Source: Acidobacteriota bacterium
GTDB lineage: Bacteria > Acidobacteriota > Vicinamibacteria > Vicinamibacterales > UBA8438
DNA length: 45,536 nt
NCBI GenBank assembly: GCA_021296475.1
Contig: JAGWAJ010000001.1
Coordinates: forward strand, 1 to 45,536
Direction of reading: 5' to 3'
Below the pieces are notes generated by a model. That model saw nothing but the letters and a program-made list of their open reading frames with translations. It did not search any database and had not been told where the DNA came from. Numbering within the stretch: the first letter of the stretch is position 1; the number at the start of each line of letters is the position of its first letter. Shown here piece by piece: positions 1 through 11,085 of the stretch. The position numbers and the translations under genes are program-made.

Positions 1-80
1 TGGAGAAGGGGCTTCGGTTCGCGATTCGGGAAGGCGGCCGGACCGTCGGCTCGGGAACCATCACGGATATCGTGGAGTAA
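1..80 (+). CDS. tuf: Elongation factor Tu, C-terminal fragment
   Basis: The first 80 bases read, in the frame beginning at base 3, as the end of EF-Tu domain 3: EKGLRFAIREGG, then GSGTITDIVE and TAA. EF-Tu carries aminoacyl-tRNA to the ribosome as a GTP complex. Only about 25 residues are present; the rest lies upstream of the window. A tuf gene directly before rpsJ is the classic str-to-S10 junction, so fusA and rpsL/rpsG may lie further upstream. The 66 bases to rpsJ hold no clear terminator, so read-through into the S10 genes is likely. Confidence 0.9.
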   Translation, partial: EKGLRFAIREGGRTVGSGTITDIVE

Positions 81-146
81 CAGGCCTGGACCCGAGAAAG
101 CCCCTGCGGGCGGAGCTCGGACCTCTCAGGCGGGATGCACCGCACG

Positions 147-479
<333 letters not shown>

Positions 480-515
480 CGTGGTCGGCCAGGTTGGGCG
501 TCGGGGGCCGGTGTG

Positions 516-1211
516 ATGGTGACGGGAATCATCGGCCGCAAGGTCGGCATGACGCAGGTGTTTCGCACGGACGGGGCCGCGCAGCCCGCGACGGTGCTCA
601 CGGCCGGGCCGTGCGTCGTCGTCCGCCGGAAGGACGTGGACCGCGACGGCTACCAGGCGGCGCAGATCGGGCTGGTCGAGGACCGCGCGGTGCGCGTCTC
701 GAAGCCCGTTGCGGGCCTGTACGCCCGGGCCGGCGTCCCGCCGACACGCATCCGGCGAGAAGTGGCAATCGCCGACGGCGACGGTCAGGCGCCCGAGGCA
801 GGCGAGCAGGTGCTCGTGTCGCTGTTTTCCGAGGGCGACCAGGTGGACGTGTGCGGGCTCAGTCGCGGCCGCGGCTTCCAGGGCGTCGTGAAGCGGCACG
901 GTTTCGGCGGCGGGCGGGCGACGCACGGCTCGATGTTCCACCGCGCCCCGGGCTCCATCGGTCAATCCTCCTACCCGTCGCGCGTCCTGAAGGGCATGCG
1001 CGGGCCGGGTCGGATGGGCGGTGATCGGGTGACCGTCCGCAACTTGCGGGTGATCGCCGTCGACGTCGAGAATCACCGCCTCGTGGTCAACGGGGCGGTG
1101 CCGGGTGCGCCCGGCGGCTACGTCGTCATTCGCAAGGCGATCGCGCCGAGGCGACAGCCGGCGGCGAAGCCGGTGGAGGAAGCGCCGAAGGGCAGACGGA
1201 AGGGCAGGTAG
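516..1211 (+). CDS. rplC: 50S ribosomal protein L3
   Basis: L3 is an early-assembly 50S protein whose loop reaches towards the peptidyl-transferase centre. The start reads [16 protein letters not shown], typical for the family. The central segment [15 protein letters not shown] and the following GPGRMGG with a run of R and V residues match the L3 core. Length from this ATG is 231 aa, with a basic lysine/arginine tail (KGRRKGR). A GTG one codon upstream (513) is an equally possible start. It lies 36 bases after rpsJ. Confidence 0.95.
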   Translation: MVTGIIGRKVGMTQVFRTDGAAQPATVLTAGPCVVVRRKDVDRDGYQAAQIGLVEDRAVRVSKPVAGLYARAGVPPTRIRREVAIADGDGQAPEAGEQVLVSLFSEGDQVDVCGLSRGRGFQGVVKRHGFGGGRATHGSMFHRAPGSIGQSSYPSRVLKGMRGPGRMGGDRVTVRNLRVIAVDVENHRLVVNGAVPGAPGGYVVIRKAIAPRRQPAAKPVEEAPKGRRKGR

Positions 1212-1281
1212 CGGCGGCGCGCCGCGCGTGGGGGAGTTCGAGCTCTGCCGCGCGGGAGCCCCGGCCTGTCGGATGGACGCG

Positions 1282-1911
1282 ATGACGATTGACGTGGTCA
1301 ACGGTCAGAACGAGAGGGTCGGTGCCCTCGACCTCAGCGACGAGGTCTTCGCCGGTCGTGTGCACGGTGCGCTGATCTGGGAATCAGTCGTGCACGAGGA
1401 GGCCAGCCGGCGGCGCGGGACGCACGCCACCCTGACGCGGGGCCGCGTGAGTGGGACCGGCCGCAAGCCGTGGCGGCAGAAGGGGACCGGCCGCGCGCGC
1501 GTCGGCGAGGCCCGCAACCCGCTCTGGCGGGGTGGGGGGACGGTCTTCGGTCCGGAGCCGCGCAGCTACGCGTACCCCTTGCCCAAGAAGATGGTTCGCG
1601 GCGCGCTCCGTTCCGCACTGCGGCAGCGTCTCGGCGACGACGGCGTCATCGTCATCGACGAGTTTGCGCTCGAGTCCGAACGGCCGCGGACGCGCGAGGC
1701 GGCCGCGCTGCTCGAACGACTGGGCGTGGACGCGGGCGCCGTCCTCGTCGACGTTCACCCGGACGAACGCCTGGAGCAGGCGGCACGCAACCTGCCCGGG
1801 GTGCGCGTGGTCGCCTCGAATCGGCTTACCGCGCGCGACGTGATGGTCGCCGGGCGCGTGATCGCCAGTCGGGCCGCCGTGGAGCATCTGGCGCGGGTGC
1901 TGGAGCAATGA
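1282..1911 (+). CDS. rplD: 50S ribosomal protein L4
   Basis: L4 binds 23S rRNA domain I and lines the exit tunnel; in enterobacteria it also autoregulates the S10 operon. Recognisable features are the [21 protein letters not shown] loop (the extended tunnel loop, split here by eye from the flanking R-rich part), [11 protein letters not shown] and the C-terminal TARDVM. The ATG at 1282 gives [11 protein letters not shown], 209 aa; an in-frame ATG at 1273 would add three residues (MDA). No hairpin resembling the enterobacterial S10 leader is evident. The stop overlaps the rplW start (ATGA). Confidence 0.95.
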   Translation: MTIDVVNGQNERVGALDLSDEVFAGRVHGALIWESVVHEEASRRRGTHATLTRGRVSGTGRKPWRQKGTGRARVGEARNPLWRGGGTVFGPEPRSYAYPLPKKMVRGALRSALRQRLGDDGVIVIDEFALESERPRTREAAALLERLGVDAGAVLVDVHPDERLEQAARNLPGVRVVASNRLTARDVMVAGRVIASRAAVEHLARVLEQ

Positions 1912-2198
1912 AGCAGACGGACGTCATTCGGGCGGCGCTCATCACGGAGAAGACGACCGTGCTGCGGGAGGCCGGCCAGATTCTCGTCTTCAAGGTTGCG
2001 CTCCACGCCACCAAGGTCGAGATCAAGCGGGCCGTGGAGCACTTGCTGAACACGAAGGTGGAGTCGGTGCGGACGGCCATCATGCATGGCAAGATCAAGC
2101 GCCAGGGGCGCTTCGCCGGGCAGCGGCCGGACTGGAAGAAGGCCTACGTCCGCCTGCGCGCCGGAGAGCAGGTGCCGGAGTTCCTGGAAGGCGCCTGA
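1908..2198 (+). CDS. rplW: 50S ribosomal protein L23
   Basis: L23 sits at the tunnel exit and docks SRP and trigger factor. The sequence [15 protein letters not shown], then [17 protein letters not shown] and [10 protein letters not shown], is a standard bacterial L23 of 96 aa. The start overlaps the rplD stop by four bases (ATGA), which argues for translational coupling and fixes the start. The C-terminal [13 protein letters not shown] is the usual strand that ends the fold. Confidence 0.95.
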   Translation: MKQTDVIRAALITEKTTVLREAGQILVFKVALHATKVEIKRAVEHLLNTKVESVRTAIMHGKIKRQGRFAGQRPDWKKAYVRLRAGEQVPEFLEGA

Positions 2199-2226
2199 GG
2201 GCCGACACCGGGGAAAGTGCGTCAAG

Positions 2227-3054
2227 ATGGGGATTCGCAAGTACAAGCCGACGTCGGCCGCCCGTCGATTCCAGAGCGTGCCGACGTTCGAAGAGATCAC
2301 GACGGACAAGCCCTACCGCCCTCTGATCCGACCGCTGAAGAAGTCGGGTGGGCGCAACAACCACGGGGAGATCACGATCTGGTGGCGCGGCGGAGGGCAC
2401 AAGCGCGCCTACCGGATCATCGACTTCAAGCGGGACAAGCGCGACATCCCGGCCCGGGTGACGACGGTCGAGTACGACCCCAACCGTTCGGCGCGCATCG
2501 CACTGGTCAGCTATGCCGACGGCGAGAAGCGCTACATCCTGCATCCGGTCGGGGTCAAGGTCGGCGACGTGGTGATCGCCGGCGACAGGGTCGACATTCT
2601 GCCGGGCAACACGCTGCCGCTGGCGAACATACCGCTCGGGACCCAGGTGCACAACGTTGAGCTGAGACCCGGCAAAGGGGGGCAGCTCGCCCGCAGCGCC
2701 GGGTCGTCCGTACAGGTGGTGGCCAAGGAAGGCAAGTACGTCACCGTGCGGCTGCCGTCCGGAGAGACGCGGTTGATCATGCCGCGCTGTCTGGCGACCA
2801 TCGGCCAGGTGGGCAACGTGGATCACGAGAACGTCCGGATAGGCAAGGCCGGCCGCCAGCGTTGGCGCGGCCGCCGTCCGCACGTGTGCGGCAACGCGAT
2901 GAACCCGGTGGATCATCCGCTGGGCGGCGGGGAGGGGCACGCCGCCGGTGGCCGGCACCCGGTCTCTCCCTGGGGCGTGCCGACGAAGGGGTACAAGACC
3001 CGCAAGAAGAAGCCGTCGGATCGCTTCATCATCTCGAGAAAGAAGAAGCGCTAG
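2227..3054 (+). CDS. rplB: 50S ribosomal protein L2
   Basis: L2 is needed for subunit joining and peptidyl transfer. The 275-aa product has the usual [14 protein letters not shown] start, [34 protein letters not shown] and NPVDHP. In the conserved C-terminal loop the sequence is DHPLGGGEG rather than the E. coli DHPHGGGEG; the first histidine, shown essential in E. coli, is kept. The TAG stop (3052-3054) is also the first bases of a 33-base hairpin that belongs to a dispersed repeat found elsewhere in the window. Confidence 0.97.
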   Translation: MGIRKYKPTSAARRFQSVPTFEEITTDKPYRPLIRPLKKSGGRNNHGEITIWWRGGGHKRAYRIIDFKRDKRDIPARVTTVEYDPNRSARIALVSYADGEKRYILHPVGVKVGDVVIAGDRVDILPGNTLPLANIPLGTQVHNVELRPGKGGQLARSAGSSVQVVAKEGKYVTVRLPSGETRLIMPRCLATIGQVGNVDHENVRIGKAGRQRWRGRRPHVCGNAMNPVDHPLGGGEGHAAGGRHPVSPWGVPTKGYKTRKKKPSDRFIISRKKKR

Positions 3055-3085
3055 GAGTCTGCGCCGTGGAACGGTGCGGACTCCT
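3053..3085 (+). repeat. Palindromic dispersed repeat, copy A (rplB 3' end)
   Basis: AGGAGTC (3053-3059) plus TGCGCCGT pairs with ACGGTGCG plus GACTCCT (3079-3085) around a GGA loop. By hand this gives a 15-bp stem including two G-U type pairs. The first 22 bases from the rplB TAG differ at one position from the sequence starting at the EF-G-like gene's TAG (minus strand, 15911 downwards). The right half, 3071-3116, aligns without gaps to 20718-20763 at 34 of 46 positions. It has no U-tract, so it may be a processing site, stabiliser or mobile repeat rather than a classical terminator. Confidence 0.75.
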
Positions 3086-3151
3086 GCAGGGGACGGTTGG
3101 GCGGGAATCGGAGCCGCGGGCGACGGTTTCCGGGTCAGCGGCAGGGAGAAT

Positions 3152-3170
3152 GCCGGCGGCGACCGCCGGC
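3152..3170 (+). other. Perfect hairpin in the rplB-rpsS gap
   Basis: GCCGGCGG, loop CGA, CCGCCGGC: an 8-bp perfect stem with a three-base loop, 33 bases before the rpsS start. With copy A of the palindromic repeat it makes the 148-base rplB-rpsS gap the only heavily structured junction in the S10 part of this cluster. There is no T-run after it, so a Rho-independent terminator is unlikely; an RNA-processing or transcript-stability role is a guess. Confidence 0.5.
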
Positions 3171-3202
3171 GCAGGAGCGTTCGCACCAGGGATGAGGCCT
3201 TC

Positions 3203-3505
3203 ATGAGCCGTTCGTTGAAGAAGGGGCCGTTTGTCGATCTGCCGTTGCTCGAGAAGATCGAGACGATGAACCGGAGCGGCGACCGGAAGGTCATCAAGAC
3301 GTGGTCGCGCCGGTCCACGGTCGTGCCCGAGATGGTCGGACACACGGTCGCGGTGCACAACGGCAAGAAGTTCGTCCCCGTGTACGTGACCGAGAACATG
3401 GTGGGCCACAAGTTCGGCGAGTTCGCCCCCACCCGCCTGTTCCGGGGACACCGGACGAAGAGCGAGAAGGCGGCCTCGGTCGGCAAGTCCGGAGGCGGCC
3501 GATGA
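3203..3505 (+). CDS. rpsS: 30S ribosomal protein S19
   Basis: S19 is a head protein that, with S13, contacts the A-site finger of 23S rRNA. The start [12 protein letters not shown] and the segments [16 protein letters not shown] and [23 protein letters not shown] are diagnostic; length is 100 aa. A GATGAGG element lies just upstream of the ATG. The 148-base gap to rplB is long for this operon and holds two hairpins. The stop overlaps the rplV start (ATGA). Confidence 0.96.
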   Translation: MSRSLKKGPFVDLPLLEKIETMNRSGDRKVIKTWSRRSTVVPEMVGHTVAVHNGKKFVPVYVTENMVGHKFGEFAPTRLFRGHRTKSEKAASVGKSGGGR

Positions 3506-3903
3506 TCGAGGGACGGGCCACGACCCGGTACGTGAGGACGTCGGCGCAGAAGGCGAAGCTGGTGCTCGACCTCATTCGCGGAAGGAACGTGGACGCGGCG
3601 CTCGCCACCTTGCGGTTCTCACCCCGGAGCGTGGCCAAGGACGTGGAGAAGACGGTGCTCTCCGCCGTTGCCAACGCCCAGCAGCAGGAGGGCGCGAGCG
3701 GCGACGTCGAGCGACTCTCGGTCTGGGCGTGTCACGCGGATCAGGGCCCGACGCTGAAGCGCATCCGAGCCGCACCGCAGGGCCGCGCGTTTCGGATACT
3801 GAAGCGCACATCGCATCTGACGGTCGTCGTGCGGGAACGCCCCGAGGTGGCCACGGTGGCTCGCGTGGGCCGTACGGACGCGCCCGAGGCGGAGGCGGAC
3901 TAG
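3502..3903 (+). CDS. rplV: 50S ribosomal protein L22
   Basis: L22 lines the exit tunnel with its beta-hairpin. Family markers are [31 protein letters not shown], and the hairpin [15 protein letters not shown] followed by [12 protein letters not shown]. The 133-aa product ends in an acidic tail (TDAPEAEAD), about 20 residues beyond the E. coli protein. The start overlaps the rpsS stop by four bases, which fixes it. Confidence 0.95.
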   Translation: MIEGRATTRYVRTSAQKAKLVLDLIRGRNVDAALATLRFSPRSVAKDVEKTVLSAVANAQQQEGASGDVERLSVWACHADQGPTLKRIRAAPQGRAFRILKRTSHLTVVVRERPEVATVARVGRTDAPEAEAD

Positions 3904-3906
3904 GTC

Positions 3907-4599
3907 ATGGGACAGAAGGTACATCCGTACGGATTCCGCCTCGGCTTCAACAAGACGTGGCGTTCGCGCTGGTACGCCGACCGCGACTACGCGAAGCTGC
4001 TCCACGAGGATCTGGCTCTCAGGCGCGACCTGAAGTCCCGCTTCTCCCATGCGGGCGTCTCGAAGATCGAGATCGAGCGGGCGGCCAACAAGCTGAAGCT
4101 CGACATCTACACGTCACGTCCCGGCATCATCATCGGCAGGAAGGGGACGGAGGTCGACAAGCTCAAGACCGAGGTCCAGAAACGCACCAACCGCGAGGTC
4201 TTCATCAACATCCAGGAAATCCAGAAGCCGGAGCTCGACGCGCAGTTGATCGGCGAGTCGGTCGCGCTCCAGCTCGAGAAGCGGGTCGCCTTCCGGCGCG
4301 CGATGCGCAAGGCGGTCGAATCGGGCCTTCGTTTCGGGGCGCGCGGCATCAAGGTGCGGGTGGGCGGCCGTCTCAACGGCGCGGAGATCGCGCGCTCGGA
4401 ATGGTACCTGCACGGGCAGCTTCCGCTGCAGACCCTCAGAGCGGACATCGACTACGGATTCGCACAGGCCCGGACCACCTACGGCGTGATCGGAGTCAAG
4501 GTCTGGCTCTACAAGGGCGAGCGGCTCGAACCGCAGGTGGGTCGCGAAGAGGAGTACCGGGCGCCCCGTCGCGGGGCGCGTCTGCAGGGACCGAGGTGA
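3907..4599 (+). CDS. rpsC: 30S ribosomal protein S3
   Basis: S3 forms part of the mRNA entry tunnel. [14 protein letters not shown] is the standard start. A KH-type RNA-binding domain follows with the signature [17 protein letters not shown], then the C-terminal domain ([34 protein letters not shown]). Length is 230 aa, near the E. coli 233. It begins four bases after rplV. Confidence 0.97.
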   Translation: MGQKVHPYGFRLGFNKTWRSRWYADRDYAKLLHEDLALRRDLKSRFSHAGVSKIEIERAANKLKLDIYTSRPGIIIGRKGTEVDKLKTEVQKRTNREVFINIQEIQKPELDAQLIGESVALQLEKRVAFRRAMRKAVESGLRFGARGIKVRVGGRLNGAEIARSEWYLHGQLPLQTLRADIDYGFAQARTTYGVIGVKVWLYKGERLEPQVGREEEYRAPRRGARLQGPR

Positions 4600-4605
4600 C
4601 GCATC

Positions 4606-5031
4606 GTGTTGATGCCGAAGAAGGTCAAGTATCGCAAGCAGCACCGTGGCCGCATGGCGGGGAAGGCGTGGCGCGGGTCGTCCGTGTCGTTCGGCGACTA
4701 TGGACTCAAGGCCCTGGAGCCGTGCTGGATGACGGATCGGCAGATCGAGGCCGCGCGCGTCGCGATGACACGGTTCATCAAGCGCGGCGGGAAGATCTGG
4801 GTCCGCGTCTTTCCGGACAAGCCGATCACCAAGAAGCCTCAGGAGACGCGGATGGGCAAGGGGAAGGGCGCGCCCGAGCAATGGGTGGCCGTCGTGCGTC
4901 CCGGCCGCATCCTCTTCGAGATGGAAGGCGTCAGCGCGGCCGACGCGGAGCGGGCCATGACCCTCGCCGCTGCCAAGCTGCCCATCGGCACCCGGTTCAC
5001 GACCCGGTTCGGCGAGGCGGGTGCCCGGTGA
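4606..5031 (+). CDS. rplP: 50S ribosomal protein L16
   Basis: L16 is a late-assembly protein near the A-site tRNA elbow. From the GTG at 4606 the product reads [19 protein letters not shown], the common MLMPKR-type start, with a GAGG element about nine bases upstream. The ATG at 4612 is a less well-spaced alternative. Later markers are [33 protein letters not shown] and [14 protein letters not shown]. Length is 141 aa. The stop overlaps the rpmC start. Confidence 0.95.
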   Translation: MLMPKKVKYRKQHRGRMAGKAWRGSSVSFGDYGLKALEPCWMTDRQIEAARVAMTRFIKRGGKIWVRVFPDKPITKKPQETRMGKGKGAPEQWVAVVRPGRILFEMEGVSAADAERAMTLAAAKLPIGTRFTTRFGEAGAR

Positions 5032-5243
5032 CGAAGATTGCCGAGCTGCGAGAGTTGGGAGCGGACGACCTCGCGCGTCGGGAGCGCGAGATTGACGACG
5101 AGATGTTCCGGCTGCGACTCCAGCGGTCGACCGGCCAGGCCGAGGCGCCGCACAAGATGCGCGATTTGCGCAGGGACCGCGCTCGAATCAAGACCTTGCT
5201 GCGCGAGCGGGAGCTGGCCGCCTCGGGGGATAGCGATGGGTAA
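5028..5243 (+). CDS. rpmC: 50S ribosomal protein L29
   Basis: L29 is a small two-helix protein beside L23 at the tunnel exit. It begins at a GTG overlapping the rplP stop (GTGA) and reads [18 protein letters not shown], then [16 protein letters not shown] and the family's [18 protein letters not shown] helix. Length is 71 aa. It overlaps the rpsQ start by eight bases, so L16, L29 and S17 are probably translationally coupled. Confidence 0.93.
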   Translation: MTKIAELRELGADDLARREREIDDEMFRLRLQRSTGQAEAPHKMRDLRRDRARIKTLLRERELAASGDSDG

Positions 5244-5490
5244 GGGGCGCGAAGTCTTGGGCGTCGTCGTTCGCGACAAGCTGGACCAGGGTGTAATCGT
5301 GGCCGTGGAGCGGCACGTGAGTCACGGTGTCTACGGGAAGATCCAGCGCCGCACCTCGAAATTCATGGCGCACGACGAGGCCAACACGGCGAAGGTCGGA
5401 GACCGGATTGCCATGGTCGAGTCGAGACCGCTCAGTCGGCGGAAACGCTACGTGGTGACGCGCGTCATCGAACGCGCCGAAGTGATCTAG
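5236..5490 (+). CDS. rpsQ: 30S ribosomal protein S17
   Basis: S17 is a primary 16S rRNA binder. [18 protein letters not shown], then [15 protein letters not shown] and [27 protein letters not shown], is a standard OB-fold S17 of 84 aa. The start lies inside the end of rpmC (8-base overlap) and the gene ends four bases before rplN. Confidence 0.95.
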   Translation: MGKGREVLGVVVRDKLDQGVIVAVERHVSHGVYGKIQRRTSKFMAHDEANTAKVGDRIAMVESRPLSRRKRYVVTRVIERAEVI

Positions 5491-5494
5491 GGCC

Positions 5495-5863
5495 ATGATT
5501 CAGATGCAGTCCGTCCTTGACGTGGCGGACAACTCCGGAGCTCGCAAGATAGCGGTCATCAATCCCCTCGGGGGGGCGACCGGGCGCTACGCCAGGCTGG
5601 GCGACGTCGTCACGGCGTCCGTGAAGGAGGCCGCGCCGGCCGCCGGCGTCAAGAAGGGGCAGGTCGTCAAGGCCGTCATCGTTCGCACGCGGAAGGAGCA
5701 GCGGCGGCGTGACGGCAGCTACATTCGCTTCGACCGAAACGCGGCGGTCCTCGTGAACGATCAGAACGAGCCGATCGGCACGCGCGTCTTCGGCCCGGTC
5801 GCGCGGGAGCTGCGCGAGCGAAAGTTCATGAAGATCATCTCTCTCGCGCCGGAGGTCCTGTAG
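5495..5863 (+). CDS. rplN: 50S ribosomal protein L14
   Basis: L14 forms the B8 inter-subunit bridge and is the binding site of the silencing factor Rsf[44 protein letters not shown] and the terminal [23 protein letters not shown] (given in two parts by the family as GPVAREL and [10 protein letters not shown]) identify it. Length is 122 aa, exactly the usual size. Confidence 0.97.
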   Translation: MIQMQSVLDVADNSGARKIAVINPLGGATGRYARLGDVVTASVKEAAPAAGVKKGQVVKAVIVRTRKEQRRRDGSYIRFDRNAAVLVNDQNEPIGTRVFGPVARELRERKFMKIISLAPEVL

Positions 5864-5901
5864 GGACCGCCGCAGCGGGGCCGACCGAGGACGCTCGAAC
5901 G

Positions 5902-6234
5902 ATGTCTCGACTCCAGACGCCCGTTCGCAAGAACGACAACGTGATCGTGGTGGCCGGCAAGGACCGCGGCAAGCGAGGTCGTGTGCTCAAGGTGCTGCCG
6001 GCCAGGAACCGCGTCGTCGTCGAGGGGGTCAACTTCATCAAGCGGCACACGCGGCCGAACCCGCGCGCCAACGTCAAGGGCGGGATTGTCGAGCGCGAGG
6101 CGTCGCTGCACGCCTCCAACGTGCAGATCGTCTGTCCCGAGTGCGGCGCCCCCACGCGGATCGGGCGGCAGTTGCTCGGCGACGGGCGGAGCGTGCGGGT
6201 GTGCCGCAAGTGCGACGGAGCGGTGGACAAATGA
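5902..6234 (+). CDS. rplX: 50S ribosomal protein L24
   Basis: L24 starts 50S assembly. A KOW motif is visible in [20 protein letters not shown], followed by [10 protein letters not shown] and [15 protein letters not shown]. The C-terminal part has two CxxC pairs (CPEC and CRKC, about residues 79-106), a zinc-ribbon arrangement found in many bacterial L24 proteins. Length is 110 aa. The TGA overlaps the ATG of rplE. Confidence 0.95.
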   Translation: MSRLQTPVRKNDNVIVVAGKDRGKRGRVLKVLPARNRVVVEGVNFIKRHTRPNPRANVKGGIVEREASLHASNVQIVCPECGAPTRIGRQLLGDGRSVRVCRKCDGAVDK

Positions 6235-6773
6235 GCCGGTTGCGGGAGCGTTACCAGAACGAGGTCGTGCCGGCGCTCCGGAAGGAGTTCGGGTACGAGA
6301 ACCCCATGGCCGTGCCCAGGATCGAGCGGGTCGTGGTGAACATGGGGCTGGGCGAGGCCACCCAGAACGCGAAGCTGATCGACGTGGGTGCGGACGAGCT
6401 TGCCCGCATCACCGGCCAGCGCCCGGTCACGCGCCGCGCGCGCAAGTCGGTCGCGCAGTTCAAGGTGCGCCAGGGGATGCCGATCGGCGTCATGGTCACC
6501 CTCCGCGGCGAGCGCATGTTCGAGTTCCTGGACCGTCTCGTGTCGATCGCGCTGCCGCGGGTTCGCGACTTCCGCGGTGTCCCGCAGCGCGGATTCGACG
6601 GGCGAGGCAACTACACGCTGGGCTTGAAGGACCAGCTCATCTTCCTCGAGATCGACTACATGAAGGTCGACAAGGCGCGCGGAATGAACATCTCCGTCGT
6701 CACCACGGCGAACACGGACGAAGAAGGCCGCAAGCTGCTGCAGTTGATGGGCATGCCGTTCCGGCAGAACTGA
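6231..6773 (+). CDS. rplE: 50S ribosomal protein L5
   Basis: L5 binds 5S rRNA and contacts the P-site t[58 protein letters not shown] and [16 protein letters not shown] are family hallmarks; length is 180 aa. The start is fixed by the ATGA overlap with rplX. Confidence 0.97.
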   Translation: MSRLRERYQNEVVPALRKEFGYENPMAVPRIERVVVNMGLGEATQNAKLIDVGADELARITGQRPVTRRARKSVAQFKVRQGMPIGVMVTLRGERMFEFLDRLVSIALPRVRDFRGVPQRGFDGRGNYTLGLKDQLIFLEIDYMKVDKARGMNISVVTTANTDEEGRKLLQLMGMPFRQN

Positions 6774-6784
6774 CACGACGAACC

Positions 6785-6970
6785 ATGGCTACGACCGCGA
6801 AGACCGTCAAGGATCGGCGCCCGGCGAAGTTCAAGGTGCGCGCGCGCAACCGCTGCCGGCTGTGCGGACGCCCGCGCGCGTACCTCCGCAAGTTTGCGCT
6901 CTGTCGCCTCTGTTTCCGGCGGCTGGCGCTCGAGGGGGAGATAGCCGGCGTCGTCAAGAGCAGTTGGTAG
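6785..6970 (+). CDS. rpsN: 30S ribosomal protein S14, zinc-binding short type
   Basis: This is the 61-aa C+ form of S14, with a zinc site formed by CRLC and CRLC ([17 protein letters not shown], then [23 protein letters not shown]). S14 joins the 30S head late in assembly. It lies 11 bases after rplE and is followed by a 69-base spacer to rpsH. The gene is short and easily missed by automatic callers, but the four cysteines and the KSSW terminus leave little doubt. Confidence 0.95.
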   Translation: MATTAKTVKDRRPAKFKVRARNRCRLCGRPRAYLRKFALCRLCFRRLALEGEIAGVVKSSW

Positions 6971-7039
6971 CTCGGGCGGCGCCCATGAGCCGCGTCCGGG
7001 TCGGTGAGCGGGCGCGGGAGGTGTTGGGATCGGAGTGCT

Positions 7040-7450
7040 ATGGCTGATCAGATTGCCGATATGCTGACGAGGATTCGCAACGCGGCCCTGCAACGGCGGT
7101 CGCGGGTGGATGTCCCGGCATCCCGCATAAAGGCCGACATTGCGAGGATCCTCCAGAGCGAAGGCTACATCCTCGGGTTCAAGCAGGTGGAGCTTCAGAA
7201 TCCCCACGGGAGCTTCCCGCTGCGGACGCTGCGGATCTATCTCAAGTACGGGCCGCAGGGGGAGCGTGTGCTGACGGGGCTCGAGCGGGTCAGCCGGCCC
7301 GGACGCCGCGTGTACTACGGGCGGGACAAGGCTCCGCCGGTGCTCGCCGGGCTCGGCACGAGCATCCTGACGACGTCGCGCGGCGTGATGACGGGGCGCG
7401 AGGCGGCGCGGGCCGGAGTGGGCGGCGAAGTGCTGTGCAACGTGTGGTAG
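7040..7450 (+). CDS. rpsH: 30S ribosomal protein S8
   Basis: S8 organises the central domain of 16S rRNA and, in E. coli, represses the spc operon. The ATG at 7040 gives [15 protein letters not shown]; an upstream in-frame ATG at 7004 would add residues foreign to the family. The C-terminal motif STSRG-like segment appears as [14 protein letters not shown], ending GGEVLCNVW. Length is 136 aa. Confidence 0.96.
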   Translation: MADQIADMLTRIRNAALQRRSRVDVPASRIKADIARILQSEGYILGFKQVELQNPHGSFPLRTLRIYLKYGPQGERVLTGLERVSRPGRRVYYGRDKAPPVLAGLGTSILTTSRGVMTGREAARAGVGGEVLCNVW

Positions 7451-7475
7451 CGGCGAGCCGCGATCGGGGACCGAC

Positions 7476-8015
7476 ATGTCGCGAGTAGGCAGGAAGCTCA
7501 TACCGATCCCGCAGGGCGTCAAGGTGCAGGTGAGCGCAGACGCCGTCGAGGTGGAGGGCCCGAAGGGGAAGCTGCGGCAGGCTCTTCCGCCGGGAGTCCG
7601 GTTCGAGGAGCGGGAAGGCGCCCTTCAGGCCTTCCCGGTTCGGGCGGACGACACCTCCCTGCGCAAGTTCCATGGGCTGGCGCGGAGCCTCGTCGCCAAC
7701 GCGGTGCACGGGGTCGCGCAGGGATTCAAGAAGGAGCTCGACATCGTAGGGATCGGCTACCGCGCGGAGAAGACGGACGGACAGGTGGTGTTCGCGCTGG
7801 GGTACTCGCATCCCATTGCCCTGGACATCCCCGCCGGAATCGACATCGCCGTGGACAAGCAGACGCACATCACGGTCAGCGGCATCGATCGGCAGCGAGT
7901 GGGCCAGGTGGCGGCGAACATCCGGGCGTTGCGCAAGCCGGACCCCTACAAGCAGAAGGGGATTCGCTACACCGGCGAGGTGCTGAAGAAGAAGGTGGGC
8001 AAGACGGGTGCGTAG
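7476..8015 (+). CDS. rplF: 50S ribosomal protein L6
   Basis: L6 lies near the sarcin-ricin loop. [28 protein letters not shown], the linker [25 protein letters not shown] and the second-repeat signature [17 protein letters not shown] identify both L6 domains; length is 179 aa. It is followed three bases later by rplR. Confidence 0.97.
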   Translation: MSRVGRKLIPIPQGVKVQVSADAVEVEGPKGKLRQALPPGVRFEEREGALQAFPVRADDTSLRKFHGLARSLVANAVHGVAQGFKKELDIVGIGYRAEKTDGQVVFALGYSHPIALDIPAGIDIAVDKQTHITVSGIDRQRVGQVAANIRALRKPDPYKQKGIRYTGEVLKKKVGKTGA

Positions 8016-8018
8016 GAG

Positions 8019-8393
8019 ATGAAGGTCAAGACCAAGAAGGATCGGCGCGAGCGCATCCGCCTCCGCCAACGCCGCAGGTTGCGGGGGACGCCGGACCGAC
8101 CGCGGCTGGCCGTCGTTCGGAGCTTGGCGCACATCTCGGCGCAGGCGATAGACGACGAGGGGGGCCGCACGCTCGCGTCCGCATCGAGCATGGAGTCGAA
8201 CGTCAAGGCCGCGTTCGCCGACGGGGCCGGCGGCGGGAACATGGCCGGGGCGCAGGTCGTCGGCCGGCTGGTGGCCGAGCGCCTCCTGCAGCAGGGGGTC
8301 AAGCGGGTCGTCTTCGATCGGGGCGGCGTCCTCTATCACGGACGCGTTCGGTCGGTGGCCGATGCCGCGCGCGAGGCCGGATTGGAGCTCTAG
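8019..8393 (+). CDS. rplR: 50S ribosomal protein L18
   Basis: L18 binds 5S rRNA together with L5. A basic N-terminus ([19 protein letters not shown]), then [35 protein letters not shown] and the ending [28 protein letters not shown] (read as [18 protein letters not shown]) are typical. Length is 124 aa. Confidence 0.95.
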   Translation: MKVKTKKDRRERIRLRQRRRLRGTPDRPRLAVVRSLAHISAQAIDDEGGRTLASASSMESNVKAAFADGAGGGNMAGAQVVGRLVAERLLQQGVKRVVFDRGGVLYHGRVRSVADAAREAGLEL

Positions 8394-8399
8394 AGTTCG

Positions 8400-8912
8400 A
8401 TGAGCGAATCACGAACGAAGATCGACCCGACCATGCTCGATCTGAAGGACACCGTGGTGTCGATCAATCGGGTCACCAAGGTCGTCAAGGGCGGCAAGAA
8501 CCTCAGCTTCAGTGCGCTCGTCGTCGTCGGCGACGGAGCGGGTCACTGCGGCTACGCCATCGGCAAGGCGAAGGAGGTTCCGTCGGCCATCAAGAAGGGA
8601 ATCGAGGCGGCCAAGAAGGCGTTGATTCGCGTCCCATTGCAGGGCACCTCGATCCCCCACACGATCGTGGGGAGGTACGGCGCCGGCAGCGTCCTCCTGA
8701 AGCCGGCGCCGCAGGGGACCGGCATCATCGCCGGCGGGGCCGTGCGGGCGGTCGTCGAGTCCGCCGGCATCCACGACATCCTGACCAAGTCGCTGGGCTC
8801 GGACAACCCCAACAACGTGGTGCGGGCGACGTTCACCGGGCTCGCCGAGCTCCGCGATCCGGTCGAGGTGGCGCGGCTGCGGGGGGTGGAGCTCGAGGCC
8901 CTCGGAGGGTAG
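8400..8912 (+). CDS. rpsE: 30S ribosomal protein S5
   Basis: S5 helps form the mRNA entry site and is a fidelity protein. The double-stranded RNA-binding-like N-domain is visible in [18 protein letters not shown] and [21 protein letters not shown]; the C-domain contains [15 protein letters not shown] and [18 protein letters not shown]. Length is 170 aa. Confidence 0.97.
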   Translation: MSESRTKIDPTMLDLKDTVVSINRVTKVVKGGKNLSFSALVVVGDGAGHCGYAIGKAKEVPSAIKKGIEAAKKALIRVPLQGTSIPHTIVGRYGAGSVLLKPAPQGTGIIAGGAVRAVVESAGIHDILTKSLGSDNPNNVVRATFTGLAELRDPVEVARLRGVELEALGG

Positions 8913-8920
8913 ACCCGCTC

Positions 8921-9130
8921 ATGCGACCACCGGCATCGCGTAATGACGAAGCACCCCGGGTGCGTGTCACGCTCCGGCGAAGCTGGATCGGATACGAGAA
9001 GACCCAGCGGGAGATCGTGCGGAGCCTCGGGCTGCGCCGCATCGGGCAGTCCGTCGAGGTCGTCGACAACGAAGCCACGCGCGGAATGATCCGCGCGGTA
9101 CAGCACCTGGTATCGACCGACCCGCAGTGA
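8921..9130 (+). CDS. rpmD: 50S ribosomal protein L30
   Basis: A small 69-aa protein with the L30 core [36 protein letters not shown] and [12 protein letters not shown]. The first eleven residues ([11 protein letters not shown]) are not conserved in the family, so translation could begin slightly later, but no better start codon is visible. Its place between rpsE and rplO is canonical. Confidence 0.92.
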   Translation: MRPPASRNDEAPRVRVTLRRSWIGYEKTQREIVRSLGLRRIGQSVEVVDNEATRGMIRAVQHLVSTDPQ

Positions 9131-9173
9131 TCTGCGTGCGGGAATCGACATCGGCAACGCGGACGAGGCCGGC

Positions 9174-9646
9174 ATGAGTCTCAACAACCTGAAGCCTCCC
9201 AAGGGGGCGAGACGGAACCGGAAGCGCGTCGGGCGCGGCGAGGGATCGGGCACGGGCGTCACCGCCGGCCGGGGCCACAAGGGGCAGCAGTCCCGATCCG
9301 GGTACGCGCGGAAGCGCGGCTTCGAAGGCGGTCAGATGCCGGTGCATCGCCGCCTGCCGAAGCGCGGATTCCGCAACCCGTTTCGCGTCGCCTACGAGGT
9401 GATCAACCTCGACACCCTCGAGGAGCGATTCGAGGCCGGAGCCGAGATTACGCCCGAGGCGTTGCGCGCCGTGAAGCTCTTGAGCCGCTTCGGCCTGGTC
9501 AAGGTCCTCGCGCGCGGGGAGATCACCAAGGCTCTGACCGTGAAGGCCCACCGGTTCAGCGCGAAGGCCCGGGAGGCCATCGCCGGCGCCGGCGGGCACT
9601 GCGAGGTCGTGGCCCCGCGTGAAACCGGGCGGAAGGAATCAGCCTG

Positions 9647-9647
<1 letters not shown>
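9174..9647 (+). CDS. rplO: 50S ribosomal protein L15
   Basis: L15 is a 50S assembly protein. [26 protein letters not shown] begins the flexible basic N-terminus (split: [13 protein letters not shown] and [12 protein letters not shown]), followed by [29 protein letters not shown] and a C-terminal [14 protein letters not shown]. Length is 157 aa. The final A of its TGA is the first base of the secY ATG. Confidence 0.96.
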
Positions 9648-11068
<1,421 letters not shown>

Positions 11069-11085
11069 GTCGCAGGTATTGCGCG

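Noticed and set aside
2905-2935. DHPLGGGEG instead of DHPHGGGEG in L2
   Set aside because: The essential first His is kept, and Leu or Met at the second site occurs in other bacterial L2 proteins, so it is not evidence of an abnormal ribosome.
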